From positions 429,321-493,320 of the forward strand of contig JFHB01000004.1 of the NCBI GenBank assembly GCA_000729835.1: 64,000 nt of DNA, read 5' to 3'. The DNA is from Atkinsonella hypoxylon (lineage: Eukaryota; Ascomycota; Sordariomycetes; Hypocreales; Clavicipitaceae). The notes beneath the pieces were generated by a model, which saw nothing but the letters and a program-made list of their open reading frames with translations, was not told where the DNA came from and ran no database searches. Each line of letters starts with the position of its first letter. The stretch's first letter is position 1. Made by a program: the position numbers and the translations under genes. Of this stretch, positions 22,613 through 34,726 are shown piece by piece.

Positions 22613-23713
22613 ATGGCGTTTGCCGCAGTTTCCCACAGCTCTCGGATCGGATTCTCTCCGTGGCGGGCCCTAAGCATTCATCCAGGCATGTCTTTCGCTA
22701 GGAACTTTTCCAATTATCTCGTTACCCCAAAGGAGCTCCACGAAGCCCTTCTGAAGAATGCTCCCTCGCCCATCAGTACTGATCCACGAGTGATACCGCT
22801 TTGCGCTTCATGGTTTCTGCCCAAAGATGGGCGAACTGGCATTGAGGTCTTCAGAGAGCAGCGCATTCCCAAGGCCCGATTCTTTGACCTGGATAAAGTC
22901 ATCGACAAGCGCAGTCCTTATCCTCACATGCTCCCTGACCCCAAGGGCTTTGCCGCTGCCCTGAGTGAGCTGGGTATTCGAAGGGAGGACACAGTGGTGA
23001 TTTATGATACCAAAGAGCTTGGTATTTTCAGCGCTCCTCGCGTCGGCTGGACTTTTAGAATCTTTGGTCATCCCCACGTTCACATTCTGAACAACTTTAA
23101 GTTATGGGTAGAAGAGGGCTTACCTACCGAGTCGGGTGAGCTCTACAGCGTCGAATGCTGTCCGTATCCCATTCCTAAGCTGGACGAAGGAAAAGTAGCC
23201 ACATTCGACGACGTCAAGGAGATTGTCCTCGATCACAACAAGGAAGGGGCTGAGGGAGTGCAGATTCTTGATGCTCGGCCCAAGGGCAGATTTGACGGCA
23301 CAGATCCCGAACCAAGAGTGGGTTTATCCTCGGGTCACATGCCCGGCTCAATTAGCTTGCCATTCACCGTCCTTTTGAATCCTCAGACCAAAGCTTATCC
23401 ATCGTCGGAAAAGCTGCGAAGTATATTTGAACACGCGGGCGTGCACCCAGACAAGCCCATCATCTCGAGCTGTGGTACCGGAGTCACCGCCTGTGTCATA
23501 GAGACCGCTTTTGAAGTTGCCGGATATGGCTCTCCAAAGTCACGGAAGGTCTACGATGGAAGCTGGACGTGAGTATATCTTCTTTGACCGGCTTAGTGAC
23601 TGCAGTGCTGGCTGACACTTTTTCTTTTTCTTTTTCTTCTTCTTCGATATAGTGAATGGGCGCAACGAGCCCAACCATCAGACAACTTGATCTTGAAGAA
23701 GAAAATTGAATGA
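22613..23713 (+). CDS. 3-mercaptopyruvate/thiosulfate sulfurtransferase (tandem rhodanese, Tum1-like)
   Basis: Exon 1 is 22613-23568 and exon 2 is 23653-23713, joined across an 84-nt intron (GTGAGT...ATATAG) with a long CT-rich tract. The product is 338 aa. The first 30 or so residues are basic, hydroxylated and free of acidic residues, a likely mitochondrial presequence. Two rhodanese domains follow (about 38-175 and 195-325). The second carries the active-site loop CGTGVTA, closer to the CG[S/T]GVT loop of mercaptopyruvate sulfurtransferases than to the CRKGVT loop of thiosulfate sulfurtransferases. The enzyme makes a persulfide on this Cys and hands sulfur on; yeast Tum1 feeds tRNA thiolation through Uba4. 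The last exon adds only 19 residues, ending LILKKKIE. Confidence 0.88.
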
Positions 23714-24493
23714 TGGGTCAAATATTGCATTTGGCGGTGTTTGTGCATTTTCAACAAGTCAGGCAACTGTAGACGGACTCTAAACCTACGATACCCCTCG
23801 CTATACTATTGTCTGACAAGTCTCTTTCCCTCGACAATTTGTTTACTCTGCCTCTACTCCTTTTTTGTTTGCGAACCCGTTCATGTCACATTTTTACTCC
23901 TTGTACGATATGAAGAGTATTCTAGAATTACATCATGAATTGCATACTATCTGCACCTGCAGGGTGATTGAGTGAACCTTGCGTGGAATTCAAACCCTTA
24001 TCATTAAATCCAATAGAGCTCTAGCACCTCGACTACTACTTCACAGAGGAAAAACCCTGTAGCAGGGGGAGAACCTATGTGCTACTCTATCCGCTCTCTA
24101 TACCGGACCCTGCATATCCTCCGCGGGTCTCGGGGGGCAGAATGGACTTTGCACGCTGGGCGACGTCTGCCTCCCGGACGGTGCCTCGCCGGTATCGAGC
24201 TGGGCTTCCTACGTTGCCATCAAGCAAGTGGCTTCATTCTCTCTGTGTTCCTTAGTAAAATCCAATGCCTGTGACCGGGATATTCTTCGATTGCCCAAAA
24301 TTGATGACAATGGGTATAGACAAATTTCCTATCTAGGTGAGGGGAAGGCTTGCCCGGGCTTCAGGAATAGCCTTAACTGGCTGTGGTGTTTTCGACGTTT
24401 GCCTGGAATCAACATGAAGAGTAGCGGCGAGACATGATGAGGCACTCATCACTAGCCATTATTGTGTCCTGATGACTTCTTCGCCAGGTGATA
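23714..24493. other. intergenic region
   Basis: Begins with the sulfurtransferase 3' UTR. Short plus-strand frames of 65-69 codons show no motif. Nothing else was recognised. Confidence 0.5.
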
Positions 24494-25233
24494 TTAATCG
24501 GATCGGAGACCTTGCAAGTTCTTCCACAAGCTGTGATTCCCATCTCTGTCTCCTTTCGCGTCATCCTGGCTAGCTTTTACTCCAAGAAGAACAAGAGCTC
24601 GTAATATAAAATTTGCATCATTTCCCCCATTATGAAGCCAATTATATGGACACCCGAGTTCAGTAAGAAGTTTCCCAAGGGTAAGAGATCAGTATGAAAG
24701 AACTTGACTCGCAATTCTAAAAGTATCAAGACATTGTAGTCCTTGATTGAGCCCTAGTTTCAATAGAACATGAAATTCATGTCTAATATCATGTCCAACA
24801 AGAAGAACATTGCGATCTGTCGGAATAAGAGCCTTAATCTGATTGAGGACTTCATCAAGTCTAATCCAGGTAGGCCTTCCAAATAAAAATATTAGCATAG
24901 CCTTACGATGGTATTTAGGTGATCCAGTCACAAAGTTATATGTTGATATAAGCTTTTGAGGAGATATAGCTGTAGATCCAATATCTCTAGTGTCTAGAAT
25001 TGCAAGACCAAGTTAGGTATCCGCAATACGAGAAAACTAAAAGACGTATTATTCTCGAAGTCGATTGCCACAAGAACGGTATCTTGGTAACATGGTGGTG
25101 CCTCTTCTGTAGGACCTAGGATCTTGAGAAGGATGTCTAGGTCCTTTTTTAGCGATTTGATAGAAAGGCTCGTATATTCGGGTTGCTGATTGACAACACA
25201 GATATTGTCTTCCATAGTGGAAATTAAATTCAA
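24494..25233 (-). pseudogene. decayed Gfd2/YDR514C-like (RNase H-fold) gene
   Basis: Reading the minus strand, one frame gives DTVLVAIDFEN (near 25070). After a 1-nt shift another gives GLAILDTRDIGS, VTGSPKYHRKAML and LLVGHDIRHEFHVLLKLG. After an in-frame TGA (24689-24691) the same frame continues with LTLGKLLTELGCPYNWLHNG and GNDANFILRALVLLG, then stops near 24494. These blocks match the fungal Gfd2/YDR514C-like domain. DFE, the GHDIRHE block and the HNGGNDA block sit where exonuclease motifs I-III of that RNase H-like fold would be. Disruptions: one frameshift, TAA at 25013-25015, a further TAG and TAA just upstream in the second frame, and the TGA. Each stop is one C-to-T change from CAA, CAG or CGA, and the surroundings are A/T-rich, as expected after repeat-induced point mutation. 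An unrecognised intron could explain the frameshift but not the TGA. Confidence 0.72.
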
Positions 25234-26426
25234 TGTGAAATAAAATTATTGAGACGCCCGGTAATAAAAGATCGCGAAGAACAGGCATAACACCTTGGAC
25301 CCGATGAGGCTCAAAGTTTGCGGTTTGTCTGGCTTTGAGGGTATTGATGCTTGGATCGCAAAAGGCAAATGAAATTGCACAATAATCGCTATAGCGTCAC
25401 TGATAGTCCCTTAACAGCGATGCGAACTAGTATTTGATGATTTGGCGGTCCAAGCTGGGAGGGATTGGATTGTTAGATTGAAGCAGAGTGCGCGAACTTG
25501 ATGCAGCGTGATTGCAGAAAAGAACAACCGGAGTAGTTACGTGAGGGCTAGGTTACGGTTTACGAAAGATCTGGGGGTAAAGATATATAATCTGGTGCCG
25601 CGACTCGACCTAGCGTTCCCAGTCTGACTAAGGCAGGCTATTGTATTAGCACCTCTGAACAATGTTGGCTTACCATTCATTACCCAACCTCTGGTGGTGG
25701 TGATGGTTACAGTACCTGAGCCTGTTGCAGTTTGAATGCCACACCGAGCATGTATATATATCATATCTGTTTGCCTGGTTTGCCTGGTTTGCCCGTATTT
25801 CTGCTGCCAAAAAATTGACACGTCAATACGTAAGCCTTAAACCTCGTAATCGCGGCCCTCTACCGTATCCATATTTATATTTCGCTATGGCTTCTACCGC
25901 CAGCAAAGAATTTGCAGAATATCTCTAGCGGGGATACGCACCGAAACTCATCCCGCATTCTGTCGTAAGGTAGCTGCCGTTCCAGTTCTTGGGCTTGCTC
26001 TTTGCGCAAATGGCCTTCTTCTCGATGATTTCTACTTATCAAGCTATGACCATTGCGCGCCAACAAAGATGACTTATGAGACCAACTTGATTTCTCATTC
26101 ACCAACTCCTCACCTTGTTCGGTGAGCAGCTTCGGTCAAGGTTAAGCATACAGATCCACTTTTCTCGCCGTGCCTTGCCTACCAAAAGCCAGGCATGCGG
26201 ATTATTGGCCACAAACGAGCGATTAGGGCTCGGCTAACTCAACCGCACCCCCCCCCCCAAAAAAAAATTCCCCAATTGCTCGGATCGCCAGCTCAACCCC
26301 GCCAGCAGCGCAAAAATATATTCCCAGCCAGCTACGCCGGGCACACGCACCTCAACACTATCACCGACAACAGCGCCCACGCCGACATAATATTTTCGAC
26401 GACGACCACAAAATAGATCGATCATA
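25234..26426. other. intergenic region upstream of RPS2
   Basis: The first part is A/T-rich and probably belongs to the decayed locus. A short tandem GTTTGCCTG repeat (three units) is seen near 25770-25797. The last 200 bp, with C- and A-homopolymers near 26248-26270, should be the RPS2 promoter and leader. Confidence 0.5.
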
Positions 26427-27639
26427 ATGGCTGACCGTGGACGTGGCGGTGGTTTCGGATCCCGAGGTGGTGATCGTGGTCGTGGTCGTGGCCGTGGCCG
26501 TGGACGACGAGGCGGCAAGAGCGAGGAGAAGGAGTGGCAGCCCGTCACCAAGCTTGGCAGACTGGTCAAGGCTGGCAAGATTAACAGCATGGAGGAGATC
26601 TACTTGCACTCTTTGCCCATCAAGGAGTACCAGATTGTCGACAACTTCCTGCCCAAGCTCAAGGATGAGGTCATGAAGGTGCGAAGCGATATGTGCCCAA
26701 GTTTTTGGTGTTCATCAGTCACGATTTGAAGAACCTGCGGGTGTGACCGCGGCATTGCACAGCTACGGACAAAGAGGATCGAAGAGATGGGAAGTCTTTG
26801 CTCTTCGATTTAGTTTCATCAACGGTCAAGATGAAGACGCAAGGCATATGATTCCTCCTGAGATATAAATGCGATGCCGCGGCACCTACGCTCTTGCAAT
26901 TCGGTTCTACGAGCCAGGAACACTGTTACTGACATGATTTTTTTTCTTCTCGCCCCGAATTTAGATCAAGCCCGTGCAGAAGCAGACCCGTGCTGGTCAG
27001 CGAACCCGATTCAAGGCCGTCGTCATCATCGGTGACTCTGAGGGCCACGTCGGTCTCGGTATCAAGACTTCCAAGGAAGTCGCCACCGCCATCCGTGCTG
27101 CCATCATCATCGCTAAGCTCAGCGTTATCCCCGTCCGACGAGGTTACTGGGGCACCAATCTCGGTGCTCCTCACTCCTTGCCCTCAAAGCAAAGCGGCAA
27201 GTGCGGTTCCGTCACTGTCCGAGTATGTGATTCCCTGTTTTCCCAGATCCGCTCGCTTCCCACACCGAGTCCCAAAAAAAAAAAGCCCCCCGTGACTGCA
27301 ATGGCGCTGGTCAAGATCGTCAAACGAGTAAATTTGGAATCAGCTTGGCTAACAGCTTTGTTTTCATTTTTCTCGATACAGCTTATCCCCGCTCCCCGCG
27401 GTACTGGCCTCGTTGCCTCCCCCGCTGTCAAGCGATTCCTCCAGCTCGCTGGTGTCGAGGACGCCTACACGTCATCCGCCGGTTCCACCAAGACCCTGGA
27501 GAACACCCTCAAGGCCACCTTTGTCGCTGTCTCCAACACCTACGGCTTCCTTACCCCCAATTTATGGAAGGAGACCAAGCTCATTCGAAGTCCCTTGGAG
27601 GAGTTTGCGGATACCCTGCGGGACGGCAAGCGATACTAA
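26427..27639 (+). CDS. RPS2: 40S ribosomal protein S2 (uS5)
   Basis: Exons 26427-26678, 26965-27222 and 27382-27639 join in phase 0 to give 255 aa. Introns are 286 nt (GTGCGA...TTTAG) and 159 nt (GTATGT...TACAG). The N-terminal Arg/Gly-rich tail (about residues 4-30) is typical of eukaryotic S2 and is a known substrate for arginine methylation. The conserved core follows: EWQPVTKLGRLV, the S5 double-stranded RNA-binding fold with KAVVIIGDSEGHVGLGIK and RRGYWGTNLGAPHSLP, then the C-terminal block with LIPAPRGTGLVASP. It sits near the decoding centre and the mRNA entry channel. The long first intron is common in fungal ribosomal protein genes. Confidence 0.97.
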
Positions 27640-28979
27640 GGAGTTATTTGCGAGGGCTGAAAAATCGTGGTGCGCGGAGTCAGTATCCATTGTGTTTCAT
27701 TGCATGGTTGGCTGGTTAGGGCTTTCTTGACTAGGGCCACGAGATATAATGGTCACGGTCTAAATGATGAATCTTTTCAACCTGTTCAAAAGCTCGGTCC
27801 TTTCGTCTGATATAATGGTTGTGGTGCTTTTCTTGTAAGAGTGACTATGTAAAGGTCAAGTTCTGGCTTCCCTGGTGCGACGTGGAAAGCGAGATGAAGT
27901 CTTGCTCAAATTTCGAGCTACATGGGCAGATACTTTGCCTGTCACGAGACTGACAAGAACGTGCCAGGGACCTTTCATTATCGGAACTAGCCGATCATAC
28001 AGGTTGTACTTGTCATGGACTGCTTCATTCTTGTAGTGGAGGCTCGCGACTCATGTTCATGATCTTTGTTATGGACAAGACCAGAAAGAGTGAGTGACCA
28101 TTCCATCCCGAGAACACGCAATGTAGGGGACAGAGAGCATCTGATAGTACTTCAAAGTCCAGGCGAACGCTATCATGTCTTGAGAGGCCTTGGGGAAGAA
28201 AGACACCTGATACTTGAAAGGCATAGGCTCCCTATGTCATATCTATAGGGGCCTGCTGTTGGGCTACATGCATGATGTATTGCCCATCGAGGTCTCGCAC
28301 GCCGCAATGGTCGCATATATCACGACGCTATCGTAAGTTAGGTTCAGACTTATGCATAGCTTGGATTTATCCGGCCATCTTTCCACGCGGGTAGGATGAA
28401 AAACTCAGTCAATGTTCGCCTACAGCACAGTTGGTCGTCTTGCACTCTGTTCAGAACAGTTTTTCATATAGGGTAGCTTGCTTGATTGGTATGTTGGACC
28501 AGGCACCTGCCAATACATCCATCCATAAAAGGAAATATTTCCCTCGAACCCTCCAAGAAGCCAGTCGAGAATGCCTCTGTGCTACGCCAGTACCCGAGCA
28601 ACTCCCGTCGAATGTCCATCTAGCGCGCCCGACCCCGTCAGAAATGCGTACCCCGTGAAGGTCGACTGGACACCCCTATCCGGCCGCAACGCGCAAGGCT
28701 TGACGGACTATGCATTCTTCAGGCAGGCGACCCTTAGCACTGGATCCAAGGGGATAGGCACGAAAATGAGGCTCCATGCAGACTGCGCAAGAAGGACATC
28801 CATAAGGGGTGGTGTTGGTTCTCCATCCCAGTCGGAACAAAGTCCCGTCACCATCAGGAGGACACTGCCGACCCGCGCATCTACAGCACATAGAGCCATG
28901 ATGCGCAGGAACGCCAGTGCCCCTCGATTTAGATGGTGGAACCATGGTAGGGGGGACGAATACCAGAAAAAAAAAAAAA

Positions 28980-29036
28980 AAGAAGAGATAAGGGAGAAAC
29001 TCTGTGAGACCTAGCTTGGACACTGGCCGTTCTCAT
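28980..29036 (-). repeat. dispersed ~56-bp repeat, copy 1
   Basis: Read on the minus strand from 29036, this matches the plus strand at 42641-42696 at about 54 of 56 positions (shared core CCAGTGTCCAAGCTAGGTCT). A homopolymer tract of about 15 nt lies directly at its 28980 end. Similarity ends sharply at ATGAGAAC on the other side. Confidence 0.85.
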
Positions 29037-29697
29037 TTTTCACAGTGGCATCTCCACGTCGTGTCCAGACAAGACCTTCCCCATCAGTTCGCCAGTGTCT
29101 TACCTGTTCAAGACGCACCTGATCTGAGACGCTCGGCGCCTGACCAACCGCTGACACTGCCGGACAGCATGAAGAGACATCTGAAGAGTTTCCAATAGCC
29201 TTTGCCATCGAGCTTGGTCCTAGGTGATCCGGTTTCCCAGACCATTTTGCCGAAGCATAGTGTATATTTGCTTTGCCCTGTTTCGTAACAGGTACGAGAC
29301 TGAAGTTGGTCATTGCCCGCCGTTGCCAAGCCATGACGTGGAACAAAGCCCGTAGACAAATGCTTGATCCGCCCGCCGACGAACCCTAGAAATACCGACG
29401 GAGACTAGTGAGTGATATTGCCCCTTTGTAGAAGAAACGGCTGTCGTGACGGGAGCCCGCGCCAGTCCAAGGAACAAGTCTCCAATCTGGAACACGCCGG
29501 AAGAAGCCAAGTCCGCTGAGCCCCGCATGCCTTGAAGATGAGCCGGTCATGTCACCCGGTGGCTCCTTTGCGCAAATAGTTACCCGAAAGGCACTCCAAT
29601 CTAAACCTGGCATGTATGCCCCCATCAGCTACGTGGTTCGTGCGCACAGGAATTCAAGTTGACCAAACCCTCGACGAGTATACACCACACATAAGCA

Positions 29698-29820
29698 CCA
29701 CCAAGTGACTTCGCCTGACCATTAAAGACACCTTAGCTGGCCCTAAACCCTAATTGCAACCCTAGTTTAGATTTTAGATAGTTAAGGTCCCTCTAATGGT
29801 CAGGCGAGGTCACGTAGTGG
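29698..29820. mobile_element. MITE-like element with ~38-bp imperfect terminal inverted repeats
   Basis: The left end CCACCAAGTGACTTCGCC (from 29698) is mirrored by the right end, which in reverse complement reads CCACTACGTGACCTCGCC (from 29820). Both continue with TGACCATTA and later ACCTTA; roughly 34 of the first 40 positions agree. Total length is 123 bp with no coding capacity. The interior holds CCCTAAACCCTAA, a telomere-like sequence. I could not see a clear target-site duplication. Confidence 0.7.
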
Positions 29821-31422
29821 TCAGGGGGCAAGCGTCCAAGTCTAGTCCCAATCAAGTACTCCGTGCGCCACTTCCCTGACGTCATGACCAGACAGACCAG
29901 CTAATGGCATGAAAAGAACCCGTGCATAACGAGCATAAAATGTCCATTGTGACCCAAGAAATAAATAATTCATGTGCATGTGGTTTTGGGAAAAAAAAAA
30001 AAAAAAAAAAAAAGGAGTCTGATTTACGGGGGTTTACGAACGCATGATGTGCTTGGTTGATGCATCGTTGGTTTCGGAGGACCACACATTCGTCTCGCAT
30101 TGCTTCGCGGGTTTCGCATAATGTCTGGCAATGCACGCGCTTCAGCTAGCACCGGACTGCATGTGTATACATACAACTCGTCTGTGAACTATTGGACTAT
30201 TCTGTCACTGGCACTGACTGGTATTCCGTATGGTCCGGAAGCTGTGCCTTGTGCGACGTCTACCGATCTGTAACCCCCCAAATGAGACATGCAATTTTGG
30301 AACACGGATAAACCTCAGGACAGATGAATTGCACAAGAGAGTCAGGAATTGAGAGGACATACTGCATGTTCGCAATACACATTGGCGGCTTGGACTATGT
30401 AGAATCCGCGTCTTTCTGTCGGGTTTCCCAATCAGCTGCTGAGAGGCAGACATGTGCAAAATATATGTATGTACACGAGTTGTTGTGATTGCGCCATATC
30501 CCCCGAGATATCATGAGCCAAATATTTCCAACCCTGCGATTGCCTTCCCTACCACATTCATGCACATCGCCTCTTCACCGGCCCTTGCCCTTGAAAACAA
30601 TATACAGAGGTCATCGCGAGGGCCTTCAACCCGTCCTAGGCTGATGCAGACACCGGGTGATTTTTTCGGACCCAAGCGTCACTTCTTTCCAGCACGGCCG
30701 TATGTCTGCTTCGCGCTCTGCCCTTTCGTCATGTCTCCCTTGCCCTTCCGTTCTTCCGTTTTTCGAGTAAAACTGTTGCCATCAGTTTTAAATTCAAAAG
30801 CACAAGCTGGCTATGTTTGCATTCTCTTCTTCCTTGGACCCTGCTTTCTTCCCTTCTCCCTAGGTTAAGGCTGGTCCCGTGATTTCCGCAAAGTTCCAAT
30901 TCCACCCTGGAGATAGCAGCCCCAATATTCCCGCTGCAGCGTCTAGCCCCGTTCCTTAATATCCCTTCCGCACCTAATTCATGCAAACAGCCACTCTGTA
31001 CCTCAGCTGAAGCGCAGCATGCATATTAAATGATGCCGAGACAGCGAAAAGGAAAAATTATCAAAAGGAAAAACTCGACTATGTTGAAAAAATGGGTATG
31101 ATCCGCGTGCCATTTTTTTTTTGGGTGCCTGCAAGACTTTGCTGAGGAAATTTTCTTTGTTGCTTCGTGCGAGATAATAATATAAAGGCAAATAAACGAA
31201 ATAACCAATTCGCTCAATGCTATGACATGGATATGAAAGCTGCGATAAAAAAAAAAAAAAGACGTGATGTACGATCATTCTTTCAAGATGTGGGGTACAG
31301 GGGCTCAGCGGAGCCCCCTTGTGACGGAGGATGACATGTCCACTTGCGGCCCCGACCATCTCCTTTTGAGGGACTTCCCATTTCGCATTCCCACCAAGAC
31401 CGAAATCAACTCGATGTGACTG

Positions 31423-32707
31423 CTATTGATGCATCCCGAATGACTGGTGGGGCATGGTGAAACCCATGTACTGGCGCGCTTGTTGGACATGACCGGTGTG
31501 GTGCTGGGGTGTCGGGGTGACAGGGCAGCGTGGTGGCATCCCATACGCCTCCTTGGCCGCATGGTGACTACCATTTCCGAAGCATGCACCGTCAGGTGTA
31601 ATGGGAGGCGTCAGGTATCCTTCGAAACCCATCATGGAGCCATGACCCTTTTGAGGCGTGCTGTAGATGTCGCCATGTTTTGATACAACTTCGGTCGGCG
31701 GTGACGGGGGGTTGGCATTGCGCGCAGCCATAGCGGCTTGTTCCGCCATAAAGTCGGCAAGCTTTTGCGACACTCTTGACATTTGCGGTGTAGAGTACTT
31801 GCGAGCTAGAGTGGGAGAAGGCTGACTGAGGTAATGAGACAAAGTGAGCAAGGTCAGATTTTCGGTATGATCCCATTCTCCGTCGTTGACTTCAGGTCGC
31901 CCGAGGATGGCTCGAGACAGCGCCAGTGATGATCGCGCCATTATCGAGGGTCTCGTTGAAACAAAGTCTCTGTGGTACAGGGCGATTTCGCTCAGATAAT
32001 TGGCCATCTGCTCCACCTCTCGATCGTCGTGCTCTTCCGTCACCATCAGCTGCGAGTAGAAGTCAACAGTTGGATGACCAATTGTCCACTCAAGCGTGTT
32101 CAAAACGTGCATTTCCATCTGGGTGAACATGCCAGCGTCGTAGAGCCCGCAGCACATATTGTTAAGCTCATGTATTTGTGGAACACGGTCTTTCTTGTCA
32201 CCGTACTTGGCAGCAATAAGCAAAGCGGCGCAGCCGACTAATTGATAGTGTTGCTTGTAGACAACACGTCTTGAGCAGTATCGATCTAGCAGGTTAATGG
32301 TGAGAAAGAGAGTCTCTGGGAGGAGAGCGAAGGCGGCGTGAGCTTCGACAAGAAAATCAATGAGATAAGGTCTCATGAACCATTGGATCTCGCGTTGCAT
32401 GTCGATGAGGCTGGCATCCGGCAGAGTCTCATCCTAGTCAATAGTTAGCTTTGGGCAATCTCCATAGACAAGACGAGAAAAACACTCTACGGCAGACGAG
32501 CCTAGAGCAGAAGCAACGTGCCTCCATCTGTCTCATGTGTTGCATGATGTCTTCCAAGTATTCTTCACCGGCAAGTCGTGATAGTTCGCTGGCAATAATG
32601 TCCTGTCGGTTCCGTGCAATCATCTTGGCTGCTGTGCGAGGGTCGATGCGGGTGTGAAGAGGCTCATCGGACTCGATGAAGAAAGTGCCGTCTGCGTGGT
32701 AAGCCAT
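31423..32707 (-). CDS. G1/S cyclin (Cln/PclA-like)
   Basis: Minus-strand exon 1 is 32707-32522 and exon 2 is 32433-31423, giving 398 aa. The 88-nt intron appears to begin with GC (GAG|GCACGT) and ends GACTAG with branch GCTAACT. Splicing there gives HMRQMEDETLPDASLID, a normal fungal G1 cyclin junction. The cyclin fold spans about 45-215: REIQWFMRPYLIDFLVEAH is the MRAIL-like Cdk-binding helix, followed by NLLDRYCSRRVVYKQHYQLV and CAALLIAAKYGDKK. The C-terminal 150 residues are Pro/Ser/Thr/His-rich with several SP/TP sites (for example YLTPPITPDG), like a PEST tail that makes G1 cyclins short-lived. It should activate Cdk1 at Start. Confidence 0.9.
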
Positions 32708-34450
32708 GATGATTTTGTAGCCCGAGTCGGTTGTCTTGAGGTCGAGAGATGTTCGATGGTATTATAAAGGCCCGAGTTGAAGTAGCCTTTTGAGTCAAAG
32801 AGGGACTGATGTAAAATTCCCCAGGAATCTCGAGGTCGGAGACGATGCAATAAAGAGTGGGCTTGGGCGCGTATCAAAGAGTGCAGCGCGCACAAGGAAT
32901 TAGGATATTAGAATATTAAACGAGCGTGGTGAACAAGTAATAGAAAAGAGTGACTGTGGCTTGGAACGAAACCAGAACCATGGACTCGATAATTGGCAGA
33001 GTCAAGGGGAAAGAGATTGGACAAGGCGATGTTTAAGAACAAATGCCTGTATGGAGCCCTAGAATATCTACACAGTTCGTCAGCACTGCGAGACCCGCTG
33101 CAGAATTCAATCCTGGATCTCGGTGACACGAGGAATTATGCCGAGTAGCACCCCTTAGGTACCGTCCCTCGATGTGCGACTCCCTTGGCTGGAAGAGGTA
33201 TTTTTTGCACTGGTGCAAGGAATGCGGTGGAATTTTGGCACGAGGGGAGCCCAACCTTGGGTGAAGTGCAAAGGCGAAAGGGAGAGAGAAGGCTTACCAA
33301 CGAAGCCTCGAGACAAAAAGTAGAGCAGGTTGAGACAAATCCTATGATTGGGTGGGACTAACGAGCTAACGTCTCCCACACAAGCAATGCTCAGGTTTGA
33401 AGTCGACCGCGACAGTGGGGAAAGCTGAGATGTGAGGGTAGAGGCGACGGCATGCAACTTGAACGAGGGCATAAAACTACCTGATTAGACGGATGCTATC
33501 GAAAACCCAATCCAAGGACGGGGCTCCACACAACATACCTGCGGCCCCAATACCCACCCGATATTTGAGGCTACCCAGCGGAACTTGGCTCAGTCACCAG
33601 AGACGCTTGAGACCTGGTAGTTGCTGAATAAGAAGGGAAAAAAAGAAAAGAAAAAAGAAAGCCACTTGCAGCCCTATGAGGCTACAAGGACGCCGGCTGA
33701 GCTGGTTAAGCACGCTGCGGAAGATTTGGGAAGAGCAAACTCCTGCATACACAAGGCACGAGAGGCGTAATGAAGAACAGAACGGAACGAAACGGGAATG
33801 CTGCAGTACGGCAAGAAGATGCAATTGCAGCTGCACAAAGTGACGTCGAGCAACGTCTCTCAGCCCGTTCTTCGGCGTAACCAAAGAGGTCGGAGTAAGT
33901 CCAGAGCTGAAAGACCTAAGGCGAGGGCAAGCACGAAACCCAGAGAAAGTACTCGATACCGCCAATATCGAAGCTGCAAAAGATGATTCAGTTTCCGGAA
34001 ATAGACGCCCGATAGATTGGCCGCGTAAACGGGTATCGAAGGGGTACCAGGAAGTGGATTGGACGGGCTTGTGTTTAAATTCCTCGGTTCGGCGCCGAGG
34101 AATTCTGAAGGGATATAATTGTGGGAGACGATCAAAGTGCCTGATTGGGAAAACAGAGACAGTAGATCCAGCAAGATAGCCCCAAAAATAAAAAAAATAT
34201 ACCAGTGAAGGTGTTTCCCTCCTATCTTGCTTCTTTATATCTAGACCGTTTTCTCAATTTATTCGAATCGAGGGGCTCGGCGGGCTTGAAAGCGTCCTAT
34301 TTCTACCCTTTCTTGTTATAGAAACGGCTGGCTGAGGATGGGGGTGAGAGATCCAGAGCCGGAGATGAAGGCGAGTTTGGCGGAATTCTCCTCTGTCCAG
34401 TTGCCACGATCAATGCTGACCTGCTGAATTGAACAGGTCAGGATGAAGCA
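32708..34450. other. upstream region of the G1 cyclin
   Basis: This 1.7-kb stretch on the 5' side of the cyclin has many short minus-strand frames (60-120 codons) that could act as upstream ORFs if the leader is long, but none resembles a known protein. It contains a pyrimidine-rich tract when read on the cyclin strand (around 33.63-33.66 kb). A long regulated leader is plausible for this gene class; that is inference. Confidence 0.45.
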
Positions 34451-34716
34451 GAATGGATGAGGGAATGTATGGATAGGAAATGAGGGAGAGGATGAGGAGA
34501 AGGAGGAGGAGGGAGGTGGGATAAAAGGTCGGAAGAGGATAAGGAAGAGGAGAAAGGACTGGCGGAGAGATAGTTTTTACCAAGAGACGGCCAGAGCAGA
34601 GATTGACCCGAACCAACCCAGCAAGCAAAGCCTTGGGACGCACGTACTGCAATGGGTTGGCACAGTACAGCGGGTGTACCTGCCTACCTGCCTACCAGCC
34701 TACCAGTCTGCCTGCC

Positions 34717-34726
34717 TACCTAGGTA
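34717..34726. repeat. TACCTAGGTA palindrome in CCTACC-rich tract
   Basis: Perfect decamer palindrome at the end of a CCTGCCTACC-type pyrimidine-rich imperfect repeat (about 34680-34726). Related AGGTACCT/GGTACC palindromes follow near 34817-34842. Confidence 0.85.

Larger units (their letters stand above)
27640..31422. other. 3.8-kb gene-poor region
   Basis: Contains the RPS2 3' UTR, a copy of a dispersed repeat (28980-29036), a MITE-like element (29698-29820), poly-A tracts (about 28967-28981, 29991-30013 and 31246-31260) and the probable 3' UTR of the cyclin. Plus-strand frames of 138-147 codons near 28.6 and 30.5 kb are low in complexity and lack motifs. Confidence 0.5.

Noticed and set aside
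28571..29023. 147-codon plus-strand and 115-codon minus-strand frames
   Set aside because: They overlap each other, include a poly-A tract and dispersed-repeat copy 1, and have no domain.
17552..32707. Secondary-metabolite or toxin gene cluster
   Set aside because: No polyketide synthase, NRPS, terpene cyclase, cytochrome P450 or zinc-cluster regulator was seen; neighbouring genes are housekeeping.
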